A DNA stretch of 64,000 nucleotides from Maylandia zebra (lineage: Eukaryota > Chordata > Actinopteri > Cichliformes > Cichlidae): assembly GCF_041146795.1 (NCBI RefSeq), contig NC_135176.1, positions 18,363,786 through 18,427,785 of the forward strand, given 5' to 3'. Shown here in pieces: positions 10,837-22,498 of this stretch. Each line of letters begins with the position of its first letter. Position 1 is the first letter of the stretch. Both the position numbers and the translations under genes were made by a program. The notes under the pieces were generated by a model. The model saw nothing but the letters and a program-made list of their open reading frames with translations. It did not search any database and was not told the origin of the DNA.

Positions 10837-13062
10837 ACAACCACGATTACCGACACTAACAAGCTGATCTACAATACGGCAGCAGTGATCAGTGAGATGC
10901 TTGGCTACAAGTTGAACAGCGACAAGGGGCAGTACCCTCCATGGAGAAGGAGGCTAGAGGACAAGATCAAAGTAGCACGGAGGGAGGTTAGCCAACTAAC
11001 AGAGTTGCAGAAAGGTGCGACAAATAAGGTGCCTAAGAAATACAGCAAGCTGTCCATACCTGAGGCCTTGGAAACTGCCAAGCAAAGACTCACAGCCTTA
11101 GCCAGCCACTTGAGGAGGTACACCAGAGAGATAGAAGGCAGGAGAATAAACCAGCTGTTCTCCACAGAACCAGCAAAGGTGTACTCTCAGTGGCAAGGGA
11201 ACAATAAGAGAACAGCACCACCAAGGCTGGAGACGGAGCAATACTGGAAGAGCATATGGGAGAAGGACGCAACCCATAACGGCAATGCTCAGTGGCTAGT
11301 GGATCTGAGGGCAGACCACAGCGACCTCCCTGAACAGGGTCCAGTAACCATCACAGTGGCAGATATCCAAGAAAGGGTCTCCAGTATGAAGAGTTGGACA
11401 GCACCAGGGCCCGACATGGTTCACGCCTACTGGCTGAAGAAGCTGACTGCACTCCACGAGCATCTGGCAGCACAAATGAACCAGCTGCTAGTTAACGAGA
11501 GACACCCGGAATGGCTAACCGAAGGCCGGACGGTCCTGATCCCCAAGGACCCCAAGAAGGGACCGGTCCCCTCCAACTACCGACCAATAACCTGCCTCAG
11601 TACTACATGGAAGCTCCTGTCAGGCATCATATCGGCTAAGATGAACAGGCACATGGGTCAATACATGAGCGGGACACAGAAAGGAATTGGCAAGAATACC
11701 AGAGGCTCAAAACACCAGCTACTGGTAGACAGAACAGTCAGCCGAGACTGCAAGACCAGACTGACCAACCTGTGCACTGCCTGGATTGATTACAAGAAGG
11801 CCTATGACTCAATGCCCCACAGCTGGATACTGGAATGCCTAGAATTGTACAAGATCAATGGGACCCTAAGAGCCTTCATCAGGAACTCAATGGGGATGTG
11901 GTGTACAACACTAGAGGCCAACTCCAAGCCCATAGCACAAGTCACCATCAAGTGCAGGATCTACCAAGGAGATGCTCTGTCCCCACTGCTGTTCTGCATA
12001 GGCCTGAACCCCCTCAGTGAGATCATTAACAAGACTGGCTACGGATACCGACTACGGAACGGAGCAGTTGTCAGCCACCTCCTGTACATGGATGACATCA
12101 AGCTGTATGCCAAGAGTGAACGAGACATCGATTCACTGATCCACACTACCAGGCTATACAGCAATGACATTGGAATGTCGTTCGGACTGGAGAAGTGTAG
12201 TCGGATGGTAACAAAGAGAGGGAAGGTAGTCAGAACTGAGGGGATTGAACTACCAGAAGGCAACATTGCAGACATAGAGGACAGTTACAAGTACCTGGGG
12301 ATCCCGCAGGCAAATGGGAACCATGAAGAGGCCGCTAGAAAAGCTGCAACCACCAAGTACCTGCAGAGGGTCAGGCAAGTCCTGAGGAGTCAGCTGAATG
12401 GTAAGAACAAGATCCGGGCCATCAACACGTACGCCCTGCCCGTGATCAGGTACCCTGCTGGGGTAATAGGCTGGCCAAAGGAGGAGATAGAAGCCACTGA
12501 CATAAAGACAAGAAAGCTCCTTACCATGCATGGAGGATTTCACCCCAAGTCCAGCACCCTGAGGCTGTACGCTAAGCGGAAGGAAGGGGGCCGGGGACTG
12601 GTGAGTGTCAGCACCACAGTCCAGGATGAGACAACGAACATCCAAGAATACATTGGGAAGATGGCCCCAACTGACCGAGTGCTCAGCGAATACCTCAGGC
12701 AGCAGAAACCCAAGAAAGAGGAGGGAGACAAGGAACCATCATGGAAGGACAGGCCCCTGCACGGTATGTACCACAGGCAGATAGAGGAGGTGGCTGATAT
12801 CCAGAAATCCTACCAGTGGCTGGACAAAGCTGGACTGAAAGACAGCACAGAGGCACTAATCATGGAAGCACAAGAACAAGCTCTGAGCACAAGATCCATA
12901 GAGGCTGGGGTCTATCACACCAGGCAAGACCCCAGGTGCAGGCTGTGTAAAGATGCCCCAGAGACAATCCAGCAAATAACAGCAGGGTGCAAGATGCTAG
13001 CAGGCAAGGCATACATGGAACGCCATAACCAAGTGACCGGCATAGTGTACAGGAACATCTGT
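10837..13062 (+). CDS. R4-clade (Dong/Rex6-like) LINE reverse transcriptase ORF, truncated at both ends
   Basis: A 2.2 kb frame without a stop. It contains the reverse transcriptase core: IPKDPKKG and NYRPITCLS near 11540-11600, the motif A aspartate in [13 protein letters not shown] (11779-11817), [10 protein letters not shown] near 11967, the catalytic YMDD at 12085-12096 and YKYLGIP near 12288. A zinc-knuckle-like motif, C-x2-C-x8-Q-x4-C, follows at 12937-12990; the family normally has histidine where this copy has glutamine (codon caa, 12973). The restriction-like endonuclease expected after it is absent: the sequence turns back on itself at 13042 and enters a microsatellite. The 5' end is also missing. 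The open frame runs into the microsatellites at both sides, so its formal start and stop are not biological. Confidence 0.85.
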
Positions 13063-13093
13063 GCCGGTCACTTGGTTATGGCGTTCCATGTAT
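13011..13093. repeat. 31-bp perfect hairpin at the LINE 3' break
   Basis: Arms 13011-13041 and 13063-13093 are exact reverse complements with a 21-bp spacer. The right arm is an inverted copy of the LINE's own coding sequence and is followed directly by TATG repeats. Confidence 0.95.
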
Positions 13094-13197
13094 GTGTATG
13101 TGTATGTATGTATGTATATATGTATATATACGTATATATATGTATATACATATACTGTATATATGTATATACATATATATATATGTACATATACAGT
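13094..13197. repeat. TATGTA microsatellite
   Basis: About 100 bp of TATG, TATA and ATAC units following the LINE fragment. Confidence 0.9.
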
Positions 13198-13228
13198 AAC
13201 AAAAGTGTTGTTTTAAAATGTGCTAATG

Positions 13229-13548
13229 CAGCGGTCCCCAACCTTTTTTGCGCCATGGACCGGTTTATGCCCGACAATATTTTCATGGACCGGCCTTTAA
13301 GGTGTCGCGGATAAATACAACAAAATTAATCTAGTACCGGTACCGAAAAAAAGAAAATTTATTCATAAAACACGTGAAAAGATCAAGGAAAACCGAGTAA
13401 ACGATAAAAACGATAACAAAATAACGCTGAAAACCGATAAAAACCCTGAAAACTATACATTTCACACCTGAGCCTCAACTCTCGCGGCCTGGTACCAAAC
13501 GACTCAGGGACCGGTACCGATCCGAGACCCGGGGGTTGGGGACCGCTG
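13229..13548. mobile_element. 320-bp non-autonomous hAT element
   Basis: Termini cagcggtccccaacc and ggttggggaccgctg are inverted repeats. Exact 8-bp direct repeats, tgctaatg, flank it at 13221-13228 and 13549-13556. The interior has no ORF. Confidence 0.95.
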
Positions 13549-13830
13549 TGCTAATGAATAAATTCGACTTGCCTTTAAATTCTGCACTGGTCCCGTTTCA
13601 AGTCAAAAGGCAATTACATTGAAGTAGCCTATTATTGAAAATCACATGTAAATTTGCCTTGTTAGGCTTAAAGATTTCAGTGGAATATGACACCCTTTTT
13701 TCTTTAACACCCATGTCATGAAATGTATTTAATTTTATGAGGCAATGTAATTCTTGTTTTCTTTCTGCGTACCTACCAACTTCCCTAATCCTTCTCCCTT
13801 GGCTGTTAAAGTGTTTACCTAACCTTTCAG

Positions 13831-13913
13831 GACATTACATCATCCCGCGAGAGCAGTGGCAACAAACAGCTCATTAACAGTCTCATTAAACAGAGATTTT
13901 CCAACCTAGGGAG
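13831..13913 (+). other. Candidate orphan coding exon
   Basis: An 83-nt block is bounded by a pyrimidine-rich acceptor (ctaacctttcag before 13831) and a consensus donor (gag|gtaaga at 13914). One frame is open and reads DITSSRESSGNKQ then LINSLIKQRFSNLG, of ordinary soluble-protein composition. Base composition is less AT-rich than its surroundings. I do not recognise the protein, and no neighbouring exons were found, so it could be an exon of a large host gene, a captured exon, or chance. Confidence 0.3.
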
Positions 13914-14728
13914 GTAAGATTGTTGTGAAGTCAAGTTCATTCAGACTTTACTTTATTACAGTATTTCTGAGGTAAGCTGTGTGATTATATATGTATACAA
14001 TCTGTATACTCAATCAAGCTATTGTTTGTAGAAACACATATCAGATTTATTATATTTGGATTCCATACACACCCCTTAATGTTTTATACCAAATTTATAA
14101 TGAAAAATATGCTGGATAATACATTGCCATGTTTTTTTCAATTTAAGTATCTCTGCAATTTATGCCACAGATAAAGATGGATGTATTTAACTGAAATGTG
14201 TCCCTCGTATCTGAGCTCGGTTAGCATTTGTCAAAACAAACATATTGTTTCTGAGATCAACACCTTACATCTACGTGTGCCATAAATGTGTGGTGAAAAG
14301 TTTATGCACTTCAGGATTCAATTAAATCTGAAGTTGATTCAGATCAAGTGTTAAATAACCAAGAAACACAACATAAAGCAACCCCAAGGTTTCAAGCTTT
14401 AACTACATGGAAAACCAGTGAAAAGTAACACTATTCTCCAGTACTTTGATGTTATACTGTAAGTGGCTGTATGCCATTTTTTTTCAGAACCCAGCTATGA
14501 AGGGAGGTGTCATAAATCAGTGTAATCCTAGTGCTAATTCCTAGCCTAGACAAATGAGAGTTTCATCATGTAGGGGATCCTAGTGTAAAATCTTTGCTTA
14601 ATAAAACGTATAGAATGATGTCAGAATGGTTTGAAGTTCAGGTCCAGCGCTGCTCGTCAACATGGTGCTGGTGGAAAGTTTGCTACTGCTGCTTCTAGCA
14701 TCCACATGCATTAATACTCTGATGGATA
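13914..14728. other. AT-rich intergenic sequence
   Basis: No coding frame or repeat end recognised between the candidate exon and the Tc1-like element. Confidence 0.3.
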
Positions 14729-15102
14729 TACAGTGGTATGCAAAAGTTTGAGCACCTCTGATAATTTTCATGATTTTTCTTCATAAATCATTGGTTGTTT
14801 GGATCAGCAATTTCATTTAAATATATCATATAGTAGACAAACACAATAATATTTGAGAAGTGAAATGAAGTTTCTAGGATTTACAGAAAATGTGCAATAG
14901 TTACTTAAACTAAATTTGGGCGCCCTTGTCATTTTATTGATTTAAATACCTTTAGCGCTAATTATTGGAACACAAAATTTGTTTGGTAAGTTCACTAACC
15001 CTTGACCTACATACACAGGTCAATCCAATCATGAGAAAGGGTATTTAAGGTGGCCAGTTGCAAGTTTTTCTCCTCTTTGCATCTTCTCTGAAGAGTGGCA
15101 AC

Positions 15103-16124
15103 ATGGGAGCCTCAAAACAACTCTCAAATGACCTGAAAACAAAGATTGTTTGACATCATGGTTTAGGGGAAGGATACCAAAAGCTATCTCAGAGATTTCA
15201 GCTGTCAGTTTCCACTGTGAGGAATGTAGTGAGGAAATGGAAGACCACAGGCACAGTTCTGTTTAAGGCCCAAAGTGGCATGCCAGGGAAAATCTCAGAC
15301 AAGCAAAGGCAAAGGATGGTGAGAACAGTTAGAGTCAACCCACATACCAGCTCCAAAGACCCACAACATCATTTTGCTGCAGATGGTGTCACTTTGCATC
15401 GTTCAAATATTCAGCGCACTTTGCACAAGGAGATGCTGTATGGGTGAGTGATGCAGAAGAAGCCCTTTCTGCGCAAATGCCACAAACAGTGTCTCTTGAG
15501 ATATGCTAAAGCACATTTGGACAAGCCAGCTTCATTTTGGAATAAGGTGCTGTGGACTGATGAAACAAAAATTGAGTTATTTGGACATAACAAGAGGCGG
15601 TATGCATGGCAGAAACAGAACACAGCATCCCAAGAAAAACACCTGCTACCCACAGTAAAATTTGGTGGGGGTTCTATCATGCTATGGGGCTGTGTGGCCA
15701 GTGCAGGTACTGGGAATCTTGTTAAAGTTGAGGGTCGCATGGATTCCAGTAAATATCAGCAGATTCTTGAGAACAATGTTCAAGAATCAGTCACAAAGTT
15801 GAAGTTGCGCCAGGGCTGGATATTTCAACAAGACAACGGCCCTAAACACTGCTCAAAATCTACTAAGGCATTCATGCAGAGAAACAAGTACAACGTTCTG
15901 GAGTGGCCATCTCAGTCCCCAGACCTGAATATTATTGAAAATCTATGGTGTCACTTAAGCAGGCCATCCATGCTCGGAAACCACCAAACCTGACTGAACT
16001 GGAGATGTTTTGTAAGGAAGAGTGGTCCAAAATACCTTCAACCAGAATCCAAAGTCTCATTGGAAGCTATAGGAAACATTTAGAGGCTGTTATTTCTGCA
16101 AAAGGAGGATCCACTAAATATTGA
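15103..16124 (+). pseudogene. Tc1-like transposase, inactivated
   Basis: Transposase of the Tc1 (DD34E) group. An N-terminal helix-turn-helix region is followed by catalytic residues in WTDETKIELFG (first Asp, near 15556), QQDNGPKH (second Asp, near 15830) and NIIENLW (Glu, near 15935). The ATG at 15103 follows a usual Tc1 leader. Lesions: a TGA near 15149, a TGA at 15445, and a one-base frameshift near 15957. After it the C-terminus continues in another frame (ARKPPNLTELEM) to a stop at 16124. Full length is close to the ~340 residues normal for the family. It cannot encode active enzyme. Confidence 0.9.
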
Positions 16125-16479
16125 TGTAATTTTTCTGTTGGGGTGCCCAAATTTATGCACCTGCCTAATTGTGTGGATGCTTTAAGCATCCACACTATTG
16201 AGTTCCTGTTTCTCTTTATTCTTTATCTTTATTACTAGAAAAATTTGCATTTCCTGCGAAAATGCAGTGTGGATGCTTTAAAGCTGAAGCTGTCTGCAAA
16301 AACTAGCTAAAAAAGCTGAAAAGTTGCAGAAATTGTAAAAACTTTGCAGAAGCAAAGGAACTTTGCTAAAATGAAATAACTTAGCAGAACTGCAATATCT
16401 TAGAGGAAACATAATACTTGGCAGAAATGCAATAGCATAGCAGAACTTAGCAGAAATATTGTAACTTACCAGCAACATG

Positions 16480-16930
16480 ATAACTTCTCAAAAATACAAG
16501 AATTTAGGAGAAATAGTATAAGATAACAGAAAGAATATATTTAGTCAAAAATACTTAAGCATTACAGAAACACTATGATTTAGAAAAATAGTACAACAGA
16601 GCAGAAATACTGTGATTTACCAGAGACACTGTGATGAACTATGAATATTGTAATTTTAAATCAATACTATGTTTTAGCACAAATACTATAATTTGACAGA
16701 AATACTATCATTTGGCAGAAATACTATGTTTCAGCACAAATACACAAATATTATAACATAGCAGAAATACAATTATATAGCAGAAATGCTATATTTAGAA
16801 AGAAAAATATAATATAGTAGAAATAGTATGATTTAGCAGAAATACTACAATATAGCATAATAACAATGATTTAGAACAAATACTATGATTGAGCAGAATA
16901 GTAATAACTTAAGTGAAAATACTGGAAAAG
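16480..16930. repeat. AGCAGAAATACTATGAT-type minisatellite
   Basis: Degenerate ~16-bp units built on agcagaaatactatgattt. The same units recur at 18655-18920, 22215-22490 and 24060-24620, the latter two in inverted orientation. Confidence 0.8.
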
Positions 16931-17188
16931 TAAGATGACAAGCTGAAAAAAAAAACGGAACACAGTTAAGTTCCCTCAAAACTAATTGTTGTTCACCTGT
17001 GAAAAAAAAAAAAAAGAAATAAAAATAAATTTAAAAAACAAGAAGGAACAGCCAACAGATACACACAAAATCAAATATGTATGCACAAATGCACAGAGAG
17101 AGAGACACACGGAGGGTCTATGCCAGTCAACCAGTCTGAATATATTATATTTTTTTCCAACAATGAGATGGTGCCCTAAAGAGGGTCT

Positions 17189-17242
17189 CTCTCTCTCTCT
17201 CTCTCTCATGCACACACACACACAAACACACACACACACACA
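17189..17242. repeat. (CT)n(CA)n microsatellite
   Basis: Adjacent CT and CA runs. A longer version of the same pair occurs at 20223-20313 in the related block. Confidence 0.9.
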
Positions 17243-17437
17243 GGGAGAGAGAAGCATGTTTTCAGTCAAGCAGCCTGGGAGCTGCTAAATTTGAATCCAC
17301 AGAGGCTGTGTACTTTTTCCCGCCAAAACAGGTGCACACACGCAGCACAGAGACAGGATTTTTGTAGTCTATTTCTCATAGTGAGGATTCCCCTCAAACA
17401 AATGACCATAATTTCCTAACTGTATTGGCCAGAACGG

Positions 17438-18319
17438 TGTGGGGATGAACAAAAAGTATTTGACCAGCATAATATAATCTGCAGTATGATCATTGCTTTA
17501 ACAATGTAACAGATAGCTTTAAGATGGCCTTAAGATGTTATGCATACAGTTATTATGTTGACCTTGTATTTCAGGTGCAGTTATGACTATTTTATACACA
17601 ATGCATATCTGTGCTTATTAAAGAGTTGGAGCTCGGTCAATTAATTGGGGGTCGGAAGCTTTGTTCGGCGCGATGTTCGGACAATCTATTGTGCAAGTGA
17701 CTTGGAGCCATAGAAGGAATTGCAATACATGCTTACAAAACACTTATATATCAGATCATTTTATATTAAGGTTTTAGTAGAAGTTCTTGGTTAAAACATT
17801 TATTTAGTAGAAGACATACACATAGTCTCAGTGAGCCTCTGGTCTAGTGAAAGGTCAGAGGTGCAACAGGTGAATTGAGAAAGAGCATTTGAGGACGAGA
17901 CACAGACAGTTAAGAGGTGACACAAAGAGCATGTGAGGTCAACACATACACACATTAGTTAGACTTATTTAGAGGAGAGATTAGTTATGTCTCGACAAGA
18001 AAGAGGAACAATTCACTTTAAGACAAGAACGGAAAGTACCAGCCATGAAAATAGAAGATGATTTTCTGGGTGAAAAGTCATTGTGGTGTTCATCTGATCT
18101 ATGTATAAAATGTATCGGTGACGCATGAAGGGGCGTCAGTAAACAAACCCTGATGTTATAAAATAATTGTTTGTGCTTTAGTAAGTCGAAGATCAGTTGT
18201 TGTTTCCAGTGATCTTCCCACGTGTGAATTAAAATCTTCGTTTGACTTCACCCGGCCGGACCAGTGTGGTTATTTTTCGATCACCTCTTGTACCCTTTCT
18301 CAATTTTTGAATCTTAACA
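17438..18319 (+). mobile_element. Solo LTR, 882 bp
   Basis: It starts TGTGGGGATGAAC and ends TCTTAACA, with exact 4-bp repeats acgg at 17434-17437 and 18320-18323. The terminal ~150 bp (cccggccggaccagtgtggt) matches the LTR at 22499. The empty version of its target is present at 20511-20530 in the second tandem block. Confidence 0.9.
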
Positions 18320-18424
18320 ACGGTCATTCTTACACCGTTTTGTTCAGAAGAGATGAGGGAATCTCTGAGGGAAAGTGTTGACAATTTATCATTAAAATAT
18401 GAATTTTTAGAGATATATGACATC

Positions 18425-18650
18425 GATGACTTGTTGGCTTAGAAGCCACGAAGGCCCCAATATGCAAATTTGAATGCCTCAGCCCACATATATGATTGGT
18501 TGGCTGGGAAGCCGTCCAGGCCCTGATTTGTAAATTTGAATGTCTTATCCCTAAGATATGATTGGCTGGCTGGGAAGCCGTGCAGGCCCTGATATGTAAA
18601 TTTGAATGCCTCAGTCCTCACAGAGGATTGGCTGCCTGGGGACCTGGCAG
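18425..18650. repeat. 66-bp tandem repeat, 3+ copies
   Basis: Units start at 18425, 18494, 18560 and 18626, each near gattggctggctggg and containing aagccgt..aggccctgat. One copy remains in the opposite arm at 23439-23520. Confidence 0.85.
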
Positions 18651-18920
18651 AAATATATAGAAATACTATGATTAAGCATAAATACTACATTTAGCAGAAA
18701 TACTATATTAAGCACAAATCCTATAATAAGCAGAAGTACTATATTAAGCACAAATCCTATAAAAAGCAGAAATAGTATATTAAGCAATATAAATATCCTA
18801 TAAAAATCCTATAAAAAGCAAAAATACTGTACTATGATTTGGTAGAAAAACTATAATTAATCAGAAATACTATATTTAGCACAAATCTTATAAAACAGCA
18901 GAAATGCTATGATTTAGCAC

Positions 18921-19954
18921 TAGTGATGTTCGATTCGTCAACGAATCGTTCAATACTCCAGAATCACTTTACTGACTCGTGAATCATGATTCACAAGCCC
19001 AACTGACTCACTGACTCATCCCTGTTGCTGTTAGCAAACTAATTCCATTAGTAGAAATATATCTAGCTTATAATTAAAATTGTGGGGGGGAAAACAACAG
19101 CCAGTTTCGTAACAAAAGCATTTCTGCTCTGAACTGGAAGAAAAATCAAGAAAATAGCTCCTCGGTTCACAGTAGCATCGCGCTGCTAACATGCTAACAG
19201 CACATTTGAGCTACTCACCCCCTCCCTTCCTGTGCTGAATCGTAAGCATAAGCGAATCACTCAGGACTCGCTCACCCCCTCCCTCCTGTGCTGAATCAAA
19301 GAGCGAGCGAACAAATCACTCAGGACTCACTCACCCCCTCCCTCCTGTGCTGAATCAAAGAGCGAACGAATCACTCAGGACTCACTAACCCCCTCCCTCC
19401 TGTGCTGAATCAAAGAGCGACCGAACGAATCACTCAGGACTCACTAACCCCTCCCTCCTGTGCTGAATCAAAGAGCGACCGAACGAATCACTCAGGACTC
19501 ACTCACCCCCTCCCTCCTGGCTCACAGCTTCTTCTTCTTCTTGGTTGGCAACCAATGTTAAGGCGCATTACCGCCCCCTGGCTCACAGCGCAGTGGACAT
19601 TTAGATGAGAAAATATATATTTGACACACTTAAGGAAAATACTAATAAAATACAAATAAAAAAAATAAATGTTTATTAAGCAATTTTGATAAGAAATTGC
19701 TTAATTTTAGAAATGTTTTTGCTCTTTGTTCTCTATAAAATAGTTTTTTTTTTTGTTTTTTTTTTTAATCATTCATCTTAGCAGTGGGATTTACATGAAA
19801 AGGGAAACAAATTAAGTTTGAGTGAAAATGTAAAATTTTTGCACTCTCTGGTCAACTGACTCAGTGAATCAAATGACTCAAAACACCCGATTCACTTTGG
19901 TGAGTGACTCATTAACACTCGATTCAGTAAAAAGAATCAAATTTACCATCACTA
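18921..19954. mobile_element. Non-autonomous hAT element, 1034 bp
   Basis: The ends are tagtgatgttcgattc and gaatcaaatttaccatcacta. Exact 8-bp direct repeats, tttagcac, flank it at 18913-18920 and 19955-19962. The opposite arm shows the empty site (gtgctaaa, 22216-22223). A tandem array lies inside; there is no transposase. Confidence 0.95.
19215..19520. repeat. ~60-bp tandem array inside the hAT element
   Basis: About five units containing ccctccctcctgtgctgaat and aatcactcaggactcact, with unit length 58-62 bp. Confidence 0.9.
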
Positions 19955-20219
19955 TTTAGCACAATAGTAATAACTTAAACAGAAAAATTGGAAAAGCAAA
20001 ATGGACAGCTGAAAAAATGCTGAACATGCTAAGGGTCCCTCAAATATACTTGTTAAATGAAAAAAATTGGCAAAAAAAAAATATAACAGCCACACAATCA
20101 CAAATATGGACACATATGGAAACACACATGCACAGAGAGAGACACACACAAGATCCAATTCAGTCAACCATTCTAAATATATTGAATTTGAATCTTACAA
20201 TGAGATCATCCCATAAAAA

Positions 20220-20222
<3 letters not shown>

Positions 20223-20313
<91 letters not shown>
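20223..20313. repeat. (CT)n(CA)n microsatellite
   Basis: A CT run followed by a CA run, expanded relative to 17189-17242. Confidence 0.95.
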
Positions 20314-20315
<2 letters not shown>

Positions 20316-20710
20316 GAGAGAGAAGTAAATTTCTAGCTCAGTCAAGCAGCCTGGGAGCTGCTGAATTTGAATCCACCAATCAGAGAGCCTGTGCACTTTT
20401 TCCCGCCAAAACAGGTGCACGCAGCACAGAGAGACACAGGATTTTTGCAGTCTATTTCTCATAATGACGACTCCCCTCAAACAAATGACCATAATTTCCT
20501 AACCGTAGGGGCTAGAACGGTCATTCTTACACCGTTTTGTTCAGAAGAGATGGGGGAATCTTAAAGTGTTGACAGTTTATCATTAAAATATGAATTATTA
20601 AAGATATTGGACTTCTAATGCGCCATAACTGAGTAGAGCAAAGCAAAAACTGCCTTGACTTGCCCTCAAACAACGCTTTCTAACTCTAAATCTATTTGGA
20701 GTATCAATAT

Positions 20711-21432
20711 CAGATGGGTTTGGCTGTCGGAGGGGTACTTTTTTTGAACTGCAGGTCTTTGAAGGGAATAAATGCCAACCCAGCGTTTTCCTTCATCACC
20801 ACGAAGGAAAACAGTCTGTGGTCGTCCGAGTTTGGTGATTTTTGTGTCACAGGACTAAGTGTTTAATACAGGGACTTCCACAGCCTTTTCAACAGCGCTG
20901 CGGACTGCGGGGTGGGGGCGGGCAGTGTTTTGGAAATGACAGTCTTCATTACAAAGGTTTCTTCGTTATGAATTAGCATACATGTTTTTATTGAACATTT
21001 GAAGAACTAGCAAAAAAACCAGAAACTCTTGTAGTTGACATAAAGTCAGAGATAAAAACGACAAGGAGCAGGTGCATCTAGTACAGGTAGAGCTGCTGCA
21101 AAAACCCACAGAGCTCAGCAGCCAGCAACAAATTCTGGATCCTTTGCTTTTAGTTAGCAATTAGCATTAGCAGCACATCCTGCGTCCGATGTGAAAGGAC
21201 TTTTATGCTGCTCGCTGTGACTCACAACAATGGTCCCGGGTCAGCCCTGACGTTGTGTTAAACTAATCCTAAAGTAATAATGGTATTTCTAACCACTGAC
21301 ATACCACAACTTTATCCTTTCAACAGCTGCTGAAAGTAAGGGGACCTAACTGCTATCGGATATTTATATAGAGATTACCCTTCAAGGACCTGCAGTTCAA
21401 AAAAGTGCCCCTCCGACAGCCAAACCCATCTG
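20711..21432. mobile_element. Central element with ~55-bp terminal inverted repeats
   Basis: 20711-20766 (cagatgggtttggctgtcgg...) and 21377-21432 are reverse complements over about 55 bp with few mismatches. The 610-bp interior has no ORF above noise. Target duplication is not evident. It lies near the symmetry centre of the large fold-back, so it could be an independent MITE-like insertion or the original turn of the palindrome. Confidence 0.6.
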
Positions 21433-21547
21433 TTCTCTGATTGGATTGTTACATTTGTGATTGACATGACATTGACCAATCAGATGAAAGGAAGAAAAAT
21501 AGGGTCAAAATTCGTAGTTGTAACTTGCAGGGGTTTTTTGGCTAAGT

Positions 21548-21775
21548 CCACACACAAATCTTTTTTACACATACAAATCTTTTTTACACACACACAAATC
21601 TTTTTTACACACACACAAATCTTTTTTACACATACAAATCTTTTTTACGCACACACAAATCTTTTTTACACATACAAATCTTTTTTACGCACGCACAAAT
21701 CTTCTTTACACACGCACAAATTTTTTTTACACATACAAATCTTTTTTACAAGTACAAAACCGATTTACAAGTACA
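21548..21775. repeat. ~20-bp tandem array (acacaaatcttttttacaca)
   Basis: About 11 units alternating acacacaaatcttttttac and acatacaaatcttttttac, decaying at the right end. Confidence 0.9.
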
Positions 21776-22498
21776 AAATATTTATGACCACATTTTGAGC
21801 CCATACAGCAGGCTTTGGTGAACAATCATGGAAATTTTCAGGTCTCTGTGGAAATCCAACAAAAAGTTATGACGAGAGAAAAAAGTGGTTCATTTCCAGA
21901 GTTTGAAATCTGAAGAAATCTGAGTGAAGGACGAATTTCCTACGCAGAGAGAGAGAGCCTTTTAATGGGATGATCTCATTGTAAGATTCAAATTCAATAT
22001 ATTTAGACTGGTTGACTGAATTGGATCTTGTGTGTGTGTCTCTCTGTGCATGTGTGATTCCTTATGTGTACATATTTGTGATTGTGTGGCTGTTACATAT
22101 TTTTTTGCTGATTTTTTTCATCTAACAAGTATATTTGAGGGACCCTCAGCATGTTCAGCATTTTTTCAGCTATCCATTTTGCTTTTCCAATTTTTCTGTT
22201 TAACTTATTACTATTGTGCTAAATCACACTATTTCTGCTATTTTATAAGATTTGTGCTAAATATAGCATTTCTGCCAAATATAGTATTTCTGATTAATTA
22301 TAGTTTTTCTACCAAATCATAGTACAGTATTTCTGCTTTTTATAGGATTTGTGCTTAATATACTATTTCTGCTTTTTATAGGATTTGTGCTTAATATACT
22401 ATTTCTGCTTTTTATAGGATTTGTGCTTAATATACTATTTCTGCTAAATGTAGTATTTATGCTTAATCATACTATTTCTTTATATTTCTGCCAGGCAG

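Noticed and set aside
10418-10867. Long Tyr/Ile/Val-rich frames on both strands
   Set aside because: Translations of the TATATG microsatellite; the first ~100 codons of the frame running into the R4 LINE and the residues after 13062 are also microsatellite or hairpin sequence.
18439-18621. Small frame repeating a Phe-Ala-rich unit
   Set aside because: Simply the 66-bp tandem repeat read in frame.
21457-21798. 113-codon frame with His-Thr/Phe repeats
   Set aside because: Translation of the 20-bp array at 21548-21775.
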